A stretch of DNA of 55,078 nt from JAXGPP01 sp964436865 (lineage in GTDB: Bacteria > Planctomycetota > Planctomycetia > Pirellulales > Thermoguttaceae): the NCBI GenBank assembly GCA_964436865.1, contig CAYTFK010000009.1, positions 1-55,078 of the forward strand, in the 5' to 3' direction. The notes under the pieces are model-generated. The model did not search any database and was not told the origin of the DNA. It saw only the letters and a program-made list of their open reading frames with translations. This document shows, in pieces, positions 8,629 through 16,227 of this stretch. Within the stretch, counting starts at the first letter, position 1. Every line of letters starts with the position of its first letter. The translations under genes and the position numbers were made by a program.

Positions 8629-10476
8629 ATGATGAAAACGCTTGTCCGACTCGTGCCACTCGTTCTGGCCGCGATCGCGACGATCCTGGCGGCAACCGGC
8701 CGCGCCGAGACACGCCACGTCTGGGAGAAGGTGGAGATCACTCTCCAGAGCGAGCGGCAGTACGAGAACCAGTATACGGATGTAGAGGTGTGGGTGGATC
8801 TCAAGGGCCCGGGATTCAACAAACGCTGCTACGGCTTCTGGGACGGCCACACCACCTACCGCGTTCGCGTTCTGGCGACGGCCCCTGGCCGCTGGACCTG
8901 GCGGAGCGGTGCGAGCGTTGCCGATGCCGGCCTCGCGGGTGTCGAGGGTGATTTCACGGCGGTGAAGTGGACGCCGACCGAACTTGACGAAAACCCCTGC
9001 CGGCGCGGCATGATAAAGCCCAGCAGCAATGGTCATGCCTTCGAGTATGCTGACGGCACCCCATTTTTCCTGCTCGGCGACACCTGGTGGGCCACGCCCA
9101 CATTCCGCTTTCGCTGGTACGAAGACGACACGCCGCGGCCGCTCGGACCGGAGGCGGGATTCAAGGACTTCGTGCGCCTGCGGCGGAACCAGCAGTTCAA
9201 CTGCGTTGCCATGATTGCCGCCTTTCCAAACTGGGCCAATGATGGCAAGCCCGCCCGGTGGGAGACGGGCGACGGGATGGTCCTGCGAGCAGCGTGGCCG
9301 CAGGCCGGAACCGCTAGCGCCAAGGAAATGACCGACGAACAGGGGCGACGGGCGTTTCATCTGCCGGGCCCCGTTCCCGGCTACGAGGAGTACTTCCCCG
9401 ATCTCAATCGCATAAATCCCGAGTATTTCTCTTCACTCGACAAGAAGGTCGATTACCTGAACGCGCAGGGGATGGTTCCCTTCATTGAGGTCGCGCGCCG
9501 CGATATTGGCCAGGGCTGGAAACGATTCCATCCGTGGCCCGATTCGTACACGCGGTACATCCAGTATGTCTGGAGCCGCTACCAGGCGAACGTGTGCCTG
9601 TTCAGTCCGATCCATCTCGACACTCCCGCGCTGAGCATCGCCACGGACGATTGGAACGCGGCGGCTAACCTGGTGATCGACCGCTACGGCCATCCTCCGT
9701 TCGGCACGCTGGCGGGAACCAATTCAAACCCCTCTTCGTTGCAAAACTGGGGCCACACCGACCGCGCCCGATGGCTCGGGTTTCACCAGATTGGCAACCG
9801 CCGCACCCATGACGTGTACGAGCACTTGACCGAGATCTTCCGGACGAAGCCGCCGGTGCCCGGCATCAACGGCGAACCCTATTACGACGGCATGGAGGAC
9901 GCCGAACCCGGTTCGGAGAAAGCAGCCCGCTACTGCCGCTCGGCGATGTACGGCAGCGTGCTCTCCGGCGGCCTGGGCGGTCACATCTACGGTGCGGGCG
10001 GTTGGAAAGGGGGCATCTGGAGCGGTGAGGTCGAGGCGGCTTCCGACTATCCAATCTGGAAAGCCATCCAGTGGTCTTCCGCCGACCAGATGCGTCATCT
10101 GAAGTCGTTCATTCTCGCCGAAGGCCGCCGGTATCAGGACCTGATCCCGGCGGTCGAATTGCTGTCCTCCAGCCGATCGGGCGAAGCCAGATCGCTGAAC
10201 GGTTGGGCCTATTGTGCGGCCACAGCGGACCGCGACTTGTTGTTGCTCTACTTCGAACAGGACTGCCCCCAGGCGACCCTGTCGGGCCTGCCTGCCGGAC
10301 GCACTTATCAGGTTGACTGGTACGATCCGCGGGAGGGCCATTGGCTGGAAAAGTCGCGGTCAACAGTCACGGTCGCTGCGAATGGCGCCGTGTCGCTGCC
10401 GCCTTTTCCGGGTGGCAAGGCGAAGTCGGATATTGATTGGGCGTTGAAGTTGCGAAGCCAACCAAGCGACCCGTAA
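8629..10476 (+). CDS. DUF5060/DUF4038 apiosidase-like (GH140-type) secreted hydrolase
   Basis: 615 residues with a signal peptide (1-26). Residues ~30-110 match the DUF5060 beta-sandwich (TDVEVWVDLKGPGFNKRCYGFWDG). A DUF4038/apiosidase-type barrel follows (EYADGTPFFLLGDTWWAT, then FNCVAMIAAFPNW). E416 in INGEPYYDGM is the likely nucleophile, and an aspartate in FSPIHLDTPAL may be the acid/base. The last ~90 residues (LYFEQDCPQATLSGLPAGRT, VDWYDPREGHW) match the C-terminal 'putative collagen-binding' domain that accompanies these enzymes. GH140 characterised members release apiose from rhamnogalacturonan II, but the wider family is diverse, so the substrate is open. It starts 37 nt after the GH42-like gene. 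Confidence 0.85.
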   Translation: MMKTLVRLVPLVLAAIATILAATGRAETRHVWEKVEITLQSERQYENQYTDVEVWVDLKGPGFNKRCYGFWDGHTTYRVRVLATAPGRWTWRSGASVADAGLAGVEGDFTAVKWTPTELDENPCRRGMIKPSSNGHAFEYADGTPFFLLGDTWWATPTFRFRWYEDDTPRPLGPEAGFKDFVRLRRNQQFNCVAMIAAFPNWANDGKPARWETGDGMVLRAAWPQAGTASAKEMTDEQGRRAFHLPGPVPGYEEYFPDLNRINPEYFSSLDKKVDYLNAQGMVPFIEVARRDIGQGWKRFHPWPDSYTRYIQYVWSRYQANVCLFSPIHLDTPALSIATDDWNAAANLVIDRYGHPPFGTLAGTNSNPSSLQNWGHTDRARWLGFHQIGNRRTHDVYEHLTEIFRTKPPVPGINGEPYYDGMEDAEPGSEKAARYCRSAMYGSVLSGGLGGHIYGAGGWKGGIWSGEVEAASDYPIWKAIQWSSADQMRHLKSFILAEGRRYQDLIPAVELLSSSRSGEARSLNGWAYCAATADRDLLLLYFEQDCPQATLSGLPAGRTYQVDWYDPREGHWLEKSRSTVTVAANGAVSLPPFPGGKAKSDIDWALKLRSQPSDP

Positions 10477-10523
10477 GAGTCGTGACTGGCAGCCATTTGT
10501 CGCTGAAGATCGGAGATACATGA

Positions 10524-12308
10524 ATGAGAAGCGTGCCAACTACTTTTCGGCTGGCCATGGCTGCGATGCTCTCGTTGTCGGGCGCGTGGTGCGCGTCGGC
10601 TCGCGAAATCCACGTGGCAATTACCGGCATCGACTCCAATCGCGGCGGCCTTCAGGATCCCTATCGGACTATCGCCAAGGCGTCGGACGTCGCTCAGCCC
10701 GGCGACACCATCACGATCCACGCGGGGACCTATCGCGAGTGGGTCAAGCCCGTGCGAGGCGGCGACGGCGAGGATCGTCGAATCACCTACCGCGCTGCGC
10801 CGGGTGAGCAGACGATCATCAAGGGTTCGGAGAGAATCACCTCCTGGACCCCGGAAGGAGGCGGTGTCTGGAAGGCGGAACTACCGAACGCCTTTTTCGG
10901 CGACTACAACCCCTACGCTCTTGCCGTCTCGGGAGGCTGGCTGAACTACGGCCAGTGGCATCATCGCGGAGATGTGTACCTGAACGGTGAGGCCTTCTAC
11001 GAGAGACAGACGGCGCAAGAGGTCGAGACGACCGGACAGAGTTGGCACTGCGAGGTCAATGACAAGGTCACGATCCTCCGCGCGAACTTCGGCCAGGCTG
11101 ATCCGAACGCGGAACTGACCGAGATCAATGTCCGCGAATGCCTTTTCATGCCGGAGATCACCGGCCTGCAATACATCACCATCGACGGGCTTCAGTTCGC
11201 CCACGCGGCGGCGAATTGGGCGCCCCCGGTGGTGGAATTGCAGACGGGCGCCGTCGGCACGCGGATGGGAAAGCACTGGATTATCGAGAACTGTACCGTC
11301 ACCAATGCCCGCTGCGTCGGCATCATCCTGGGACATGCTCCGGGCGTGGACTATCGCGACATCGACGCGTTCGGCGACCACATCGTCCGCAACAATGTGA
11401 TTCGGCGCTGCGGGCAGGCTGGCATCGCGGGCCAGAAGGGGGCGACCCGCAGCCTGATTGCCGGGAACTTGATCGAAGAAACCAATTACCGCCGGGAATT
11501 CGGCGGCTGGGAAACTGCGGCGATCAAGTTCCACAACAGTGTGGATACGGTCATCAGCGGCAATCTCATCCGTGGCGTCTTTCACCAGCAGCAAGGTGCG
11601 TTTGGCATCTGGATCGACTTCGGCAACCAGGGCATCCGGATCACCCGCAATATCATCTACAACACGGAAGCCGCCACCCTGTTCCTGGAGATGAACCACG
11701 GGCCCACCCTCGTCGACAACAACGTATTCATCGGACAGGAAGTCCGCAGCAACTCGGAAGCCACTGTCTTTGCTCATAACCTGTTCGTCGATTGCGGCTA
11801 CGAGTACAGCCCGGACGTCAATCGCCGCTCCGAGTACTACGAGCCGCACACGACGAAGTACGCTGGAAGAAAGACCGGCACCGCACAGGACGATAAGTGG
11901 TTCAACAACATCTTCGTTCGGCGGGGGTTGGAGTCCGTCAAGCCGGCCGCTGGTTATGCGTCGGACTACAATGTCTTTCTCGAGGGGGCGGAGCCCAGCT
12001 CTTTTGGCGACACAAACAGTGCGGTCGACGCCGCGGAGACGGGTCTTGCCATCACCGATAACGCTCGGGGAACGACCATATCGTTCACCATGCCTGAGGC
12101 GGCACTGCGCGTTCGCGGGCCTCTCGTGAATGCGAAGCTGGTCGGCGTCTTTCCAACCGTCGGACAAACGATCGAGGACCGAAACGGCCGTCCGCTTGCC
12201 GTTGATACCGACATCAACGAAAGGAAGTGGCTTCACTCGCTTCCCGGTCCGCTGGCAGATCTCAAGCAGGGCAAGAACACGATCGCCTGGCCTCTGAAGC
12301 GACCTTAG
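10524..12308 (+). CDS. GH120-type beta-xylosidase, secreted right-handed beta-helix
   Basis: 594 residues with a signal peptide (1-27, ending SAR). The body is a right-handed parallel beta-helix. From memory of the characterised GH120 xylosidase XylC, many blocks correspond: DPYRTIAKASDVAQPGDTI, GTYREWVKP, RRITYRAAPGE, GDVYLNGEAFYE, HAAANWAPP and FGGWETAAIKFH. D365 (IWIDFGNQG) aligns with the XylC nucleophile and E389 (FLEMNHGP) with its acid/base. Predicted role: releasing xylose from xylo-oligosaccharides produced by an endoxylanase such as the GH10 enzyme at the left edge. The periplasmic signal is clear. The alternative is a lyase or uncharacterised beta-helix protein, but both catalytic residues are present. 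Confidence 0.82.
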   Translation: MRSVPTTFRLAMAAMLSLSGAWCASAREIHVAITGIDSNRGGLQDPYRTIAKASDVAQPGDTITIHAGTYREWVKPVRGGDGEDRRITYRAAPGEQTIIKGSERITSWTPEGGGVWKAELPNAFFGDYNPYALAVSGGWLNYGQWHHRGDVYLNGEAFYERQTAQEVETTGQSWHCEVNDKVTILRANFGQADPNAELTEINVRECLFMPEITGLQYITIDGLQFAHAAANWAPPVVELQTGAVGTRMGKHWIIENCTVTNARCVGIILGHAPGVDYRDIDAFGDHIVRNNVIRRCGQAGIAGQKGATRSLIAGNLIEETNYRREFGGWETAAIKFHNSVDTVISGNLIRGVFHQQQGAFGIWIDFGNQGIRITRNIIYNTEAATLFLEMNHGPTLVDNNVFIGQEVRSNSEATVFAHNLFVDCGYEYSPDVNRRSEYYEPHTTKYAGRKTGTAQDDKWFNNIFVRRGLESVKPAAGYASDYNVFLEGAEPSSFGDTNSAVDAAETGLAITDNARGTTISFTMPEAALRVRGPLVNAKLVGVFPTVGQTIEDRNGRPLAVDTDINERKWLHSLPGPLADLKQGKNTIAWPLKRP

Positions 12309-12344
12309 AGAGACGGGGAAGGAGGCGATCTCAATACGACGCAG

Positions 12345-12683
12345 CTAGGCCTGCTCGTCAGGCTCCCCGTAATGTACGGCCAGCCACACGGTTGGCTCGT
12401 CGGGTGTCGTCCATTCGACGCGGTGTTTCCGCCGGGCGGGGATGTTTACATGGTCGCCGGGTTTCATCTCGACCGTCTCATCGTCGAAACACAGGCGCGC
12501 CGCCCCCTTCAGGACGAGCACCCACTCGTGCCAGTCCTGGTCGTACCAGAAGCCCTCGGGCGAGGCGTGCCCGCGGGACACGATCCGCTCGATGCGGACA
12601 TCGCTGGCCTCGAGAAGGATCGTGGTGAGTTCGGCCGGCAACTGCTGTGGCAGATCGGCGAACAAGTTTGGACAGCCGCTCAC
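12345..12683 (-). CDS. Small cupin-domain protein
   Basis: 112 residues starting at GTG 12683, supported by GAGGAGG about 8 nt upstream; the GTG overlaps the stop of the upstream PcfJ-like gene (GTGA), so the two are translationally coupled. The cupin motifs are clear: WYDQDWHEWVLVLKGAARL (motif 1 with H and E) and MKPGDHVNIPARRKHRVEW (PGD motif and a histidine of motif 2). The family binds a metal in a small beta-barrel. The WYDQDWHEWV form is common in cupins of unknown function annotated as phosphoribosylaminoimidazole-carboxylase-like or simply cupin. The substrate is unknown. Confidence 0.88.
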   Translation of the reverse strand: MSGCPNLFADLPQQLPAELTTILLEASDVRIERIVSRGHASPEGFWYDQDWHEWVLVLKGAARLCFDDETVEMKPGDHVNIPARRKHRVEWTTPDEPTVWLAVHYGEPDEQA

Positions 12684-13966
12684 GCGAATTCCTCCTCAAG
12701 AAAGGCACCCAGATGCTTTGGACTGCAGAGTCTCTCATCCGGAATGTGCTGCTGCTCCGCCAGCCAGATGGCAGCGTGGCGAACGCAGTTCAGCGGAAAC
12801 CGCCTGTTGCCGGGTCCAACAATCTGGGAGATCCGCCAGATCTCGCCCTCGGGGACGATTTCCATGGTCCCGCGCGGCATGCCCCACGTTCCTTCGATGT
12901 GGTAATACCAGGCTTTACCGCTCAGCACCTTCTCGTACTGGCCCGCCACGCAGTTTCGCATCTTCATCGACTCCGCCAGCAACTGGCGGCCGGTGCGCAA
13001 GGCGCTGACGAAACCCGGTTCATCGCAGACAGGCGGTTTACCGAAGTTCATTGCCAGCAGGGAATTCAAGTCTTCCGGGGCAACGTATTCCAGGGCGGGA
13101 TTGCGATCACGGATTCTCCAGAAGTGTTCGAGCGACATGATCCGAACGGGCCGATCACTGACCTGACGGAGATACGTGATCAGCCTGTTGACTTCCGTTG
13201 CCGTCGGCAACCGCTCACCAGCGCCGTTGTGTCCCATTTGTTCGAGGAAGCGGTTGTCGAGGTGATCCGCCATCTCGGGATCGGCCAACAGTTCGATTAC
13301 ATCGCCGGTGATCTGTTTCAGGTGGCTCAGCACGCGGCGTTCGCGGCGAAGCCGGCATAGATCTCGCAGCGTCGCCAGGCGACCGGCGGTGAGATGACCT
13401 GCCGCCACGCGGCGGAGAAAGTGGTCGTTGGGAAATCCCAGCGAACGTGCGAGGTCCCTCGCCGAGGCCGTTGCCATCTTGTCAAGCAAAGCGGCGCACT
13501 GGCGTTCGTCGTCGCAGCGGCGGGCCTCGTCAATCGCCGCATAGACCAATGCGGGATTGTCTTGAAACCGCAGGATCGCCGGAGCCGACTGCAGGCACTG
13601 GAGAAACAGGAATTGCTCGCGGCAGTCACGAAACTGAGCAACGGTGCGGCACAAGATATCGCCGGTTGCCCGGATGAACCCGGCTATGGCTGCCGACGAC
13701 TTCAGATCGCGCTCATGGTAAAGCCGCGGCCGCCGCCAGCCAGACTCGACAACCTGGTTCTCCGCGCATCGCGCCCATCGCAACAGCCTATGGAAACGAA
13801 CCCTGGGCCGGCATGCTACCCAGGCCGCGGGGTATTGATCCAGGTCCAGCCGCTCCGCCGCGAGCGGGACTGCACAAACCCTCTGGACGCTCTCCCGGGA
13901 ATGGACATGGAGAACCGCGTCCCGATCGTGAAACACGGCGGTGAAAAGCAAGCGACAGCGCGGCAT
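12680..13966 (-). CDS. PcfJ-like domain protein
   Basis: 428 residues. The start is placed at 13966 because AGGGAGG sits 6 nt before this ATG but directly abuts the alternative ATG at 13972. The C-terminal third matches the PcfJ-like family: ALRTGRQLLAESMKMRNCV, then YEKVLSGKAWYYHI, TMEIVPEGEIWRISQIVGP and GNRRFP. PcfJ itself comes from an enterococcal conjugative plasmid, but chromosomal homologues are widespread and their function is unknown. The N-terminal two thirds are helical and rich in Arg and Leu, with no recognised domain. Coupling to the cupin gene suggests a shared job. No other conjugation gene is nearby. Confidence 0.72.
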   Translation of the reverse strand: MPRCRLLFTAVFHDRDAVLHVHSRESVQRVCAVPLAAERLDLDQYPAAWVACRPRVRFHRLLRWARCAENQVVESGWRRPRLYHERDLKSSAAIAGFIRATGDILCRTVAQFRDCREQFLFLQCLQSAPAILRFQDNPALVYAAIDEARRCDDERQCAALLDKMATASARDLARSLGFPNDHFLRRVAAGHLTAGRLATLRDLCRLRRERRVLSHLKQITGDVIELLADPEMADHLDNRFLEQMGHNGAGERLPTATEVNRLITYLRQVSDRPVRIMSLEHFWRIRDRNPALEYVAPEDLNSLLAMNFGKPPVCDEPGFVSALRTGRQLLAESMKMRNCVAGQYEKVLSGKAWYYHIEGTWGMPRGTMEIVPEGEIWRISQIVGPGNRRFPLNCVRHAAIWLAEQQHIPDERLCSPKHLGAFLEEEFA

Positions 13967-14060
13967 GCTCATCCTCCCTGGAAGCAGGCCTGATCACAAG
14001 AGCCTCAAGGTTAACGCTCAGCCAGTCACCCGAGCATCGGCGAAGGGAGAAGCGGCCGGC

Positions 14061-14840
14061 TCATCGTCCGCCGAACAGCCTGGCGGCCGTCTTCCAGCGG
14101 ATCTGCTCCTTGACTTCGTCCGGCACGTCGAGCACCTCCATCTTCACCAGCGCAGGGTCGGGGGAGTTGAATGGCATGCCGGTTCCGAAAACGACACGAT
14201 CCGGCCCCAACTCGCTCACCAGACGACCGATCTCGTTGGCCAGCACCGCACTCATCCGCGAGATCTCGACCACATAGTTCGCGGGAATGTCGGAAGATTT
14301 CCGCCCCAGCGGCGAACCGGCGAACCCTGCGCCATTGATCAACACAAAGCGGCCCGCGGGACACGACTCAATGAGCGGCACGAGTTCCGACGGCTGCAGA
14401 TCGGGCACGTCAACCAGCCAACTCCGCTGACGATAGTCCTCCACCCGGAGTGGAATCGAAATCGTCATTGCATGCTGGGCAGCCCGCTGGACCAGTTCAA
14501 GGCAGCAGGGATCGGTCAGTTCATAATGATGCCATTTGGGGTAGAGTCGCAACCCTTGCATGCCGTGCTCCTCGCGGCAGCACTTCAAATAGTCCTTCCA
14601 GCCAGCATAGAACGGATTGATCACCGCCAGGGGAATCAAGCGATCACGGTGGGTCCGGACCATCGCGGCCAGATCGTCGTTGCCCGACTGGGGATTGCGA
14701 TACGCAATCGCCGCGGCACTGGAGACCACGGCTTGGTCGATCCCCTTGGCGTCCATCAGCTTGAGCAGCTCGTCCGGGTTGCTGTGCCGCAGCTTGCGGA
14801 AAGCGAAGGGGCCGAGGTAGGCGTTGGTGTCGATGAGCAT
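14061..14840 (-). CDS. Amidohydrolase-2 family protein lacking metal ligands
   Basis: 259 residues, ATG at 14840 with AGGCCGG upstream, 16 nt after the previous amidohydrolase gene. The fold matches amidohydrolase_2 (LMDAKGIDQAVVSS near residue 30, RLIPLAVINPF, GLRLYPKWH). However, the N-terminal HxH site reads DTNAY (N6, Y8), the barrel His region reads LINGAGF, and the final FGTD reads FGTGMPF. All usual metal ligands are therefore substituted. This points to a non-catalytic paralogue, or one using different chemistry, perhaps partnering the intact enzyme encoded just before it. No signal peptide is visible. Confidence 0.8.
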   Translation of the reverse strand: MLIDTNAYLGPFAFRKLRHSNPDELLKLMDAKGIDQAVVSSAAAIAYRNPQSGNDDLAAMVRTHRDRLIPLAVINPFYAGWKDYLKCCREEHGMQGLRLYPKWHHYELTDPCCLELVQRAAQHAMTISIPLRVEDYRQRSWLVDVPDLQPSELVPLIESCPAGRFVLINGAGFAGSPLGRKSSDIPANYVVEISRMSAVLANEIGRLVSELGPDRVVFGTGMPFNSPDPALVKMEVLDVPDEVKEQIRWKTAARLFGGR

Positions 14841-14856
14841 GACCGGCCTGATGCGG

Positions 14857-15738
14857 TTACCGCCACTCGAGTATCTTCTGCATGTTCAGCCCGAGTATCT
14901 TCTGCTTGTCGGCAGCGTTCAACACGGCCGCGCGGATCTTGCCCACGCCAGCCGTCATCGACATGTCGCAGCCGAACAGAAGCCGATCCACGCCGAGAAC
15001 GCCTGCGGCCATGTCGACGATTCCGTCGTCAATCACACTGCCGCTGGTGTCGAGGAATACATTCGTGGCATGCCGCAGCGCCTTGATGGTCCATTCCCAA
15101 TCGCCACCCCCTCCAACGTGGGCGCAGATCAGGCGGGCCTCGGGATAACGTGCCGCCAACTCGGCCAGATGGCCTCCGTCGGACATGTTCGGCTGCTCCG
15201 TGACGAAGTAGTGCGAGTGGCCGGCGTGATGCAGAATCGGCACGCGCAGTTCGATCGCCAGTTCCACGATCGGAAAGACGACCGGGTTGACGCAGCGATG
15301 CTCGTTGTAGAGCTTAACGCCGATGAACCCGTGATCCAACACCGTGCGGCGGATCTCGTCGAGTGCCTCACGCGGGTGCCCTGGATTAACGTAGCAGTAT
15401 CCGAGTACCCGGCCCGGAAACCGCTTTACGGCCTCAGCCGTCCACTTGTTGCACTCGCGGAAGCCATCGGCCGTGGCCGGACGCCGCGGCGTGAGAATTG
15501 AACAGCAAAGCTGGTCGATGCCCAGCTTGTCCGCAGCGTCGATCAGCTTGCGATCATCCTCTTCCCAGCCGGGCGAACCGTGGTGCTTCAGGTGTGCGTG
15601 GCAGTCGATCACCGGACTGCGGCCGACGGGCGCAGCGGTGCCTTCTCCGGCCGGCTCATCCGCCGGCGCCTGAATCACCTTAGCGAGGATAGTGCCCGCG
15701 GCGGCGGCCTGGAAGAAGCTGCGTCGTGTGAGAGACAT
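14857..15738 (-). CDS. Amidohydrolase-2 family metal-dependent hydrolase with Tat-type signal
   Basis: 293 residues. The start at 15738 begins MSLTRRSFFQAAAAGTI, a twin-arginine-type leader; an in-frame start further upstream would bury it. The metal site is intact: H47 and H49 in IDCHAHL, histidines in ILHHAGHSHYF, CAHVGGGGDWEW, and the terminal Asp in LLFGCDMSM. The family includes decarboxylases and lactonases acting on carboxylated substrates; the actual substrate is not evident. It lies 8 nt after the small membrane-protein gene and 16 nt before a degenerate paralogue, forming a three-gene minus-strand operon. Confidence 0.85.
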   Translation of the reverse strand: MSLTRRSFFQAAAAGTILAKVIQAPADEPAGEGTAAPVGRSPVIDCHAHLKHHGSPGWEEDDRKLIDAADKLGIDQLCCSILTPRRPATADGFRECNKWTAEAVKRFPGRVLGYCYVNPGHPREALDEIRRTVLDHGFIGVKLYNEHRCVNPVVFPIVELAIELRVPILHHAGHSHYFVTEQPNMSDGGHLAELAARYPEARLICAHVGGGGDWEWTIKALRHATNVFLDTSGSVIDDGIVDMAAGVLGVDRLLFGCDMSMTAGVGKIRAAVLNAADKQKILGLNMQKILEWR

Positions 15739-15746
15739 TTCGCTGC

Positions 15747-16103
15747 CTACTTTCCGTTGCGAATTGTACCCTCGACCCACTTGAAGTCGTCCGTCACGGG
15801 ATCGGTGTTCCGTTCGGCAGGAAGAAGGCTGTCGAGACTGTTTTGATCGCTACCGTGCTCCCATTCGGGTTGGATGTGGAGCCAGGGGTCGTCGATTTCG
15901 GGAGGTCTTTCCTCTTCGCGGGCAGCCGTATCGAACAGATCAATCGCTTTCTGATCTCGCGGCGAGGTCTCGTAAAGGGGAGCCGAAATCATCAGGAATA
16001 ACCAGCCAAGAAACGTCTCGGCCATGAAGAACAGAACGCAGGAAACCACAATCCCGATGCCGCTCATCTCGCATGCTCGATCGAGAATCGATCTGGATTT
16101 CAT
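15747..16103 (-). CDS. Small hypothetical membrane protein
   Basis: 118 residues from ATG 16103, with AGGATC upstream; a TTG at 16139 would add 12 residues. One strong transmembrane segment lies near residues 16-39 (GIGIVVSCVLFFMAETFLGW), followed by an acidic hydrophilic tail rich in Asp, Glu and Pro (EEERPPEIDDPW). No family is recognised. The stop is 8 nt before the Tat-type amidohydrolase start, so it is probably the first gene of that operon and might anchor or assist the exported hydrolase; this is inference from position only. Confidence 0.6.
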   Translation of the reverse strand: MKSRSILDRACEMSGIGIVVSCVLFFMAETFLGWLFLMISAPLYETSPRDQKAIDLFDTAAREEERPPEIDDPWLHIQPEWEHGSDQNSLDSLLPAERNTDPVTDDFKWVEGTIRNGK

Positions 16104-16227
16104 TGCGAGGATCCTCGATTCGCTCTGTTGTTCGGCCAATGAAGCTGTGCAGCAGTCGCATCCTCGATTGCCAATCGCGTCGCCCCCACCGATACCTGGG
16201 ACGTGGCGGTGACTATCGCCATGAAAG

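Noticed and set aside
12680..13966. Evidence for an integrated conjugative element
   Set aside because: The PcfJ-like domain alone is common in chromosomes; no relaxase, integrase, type IV secretion gene or attachment repeat is near.
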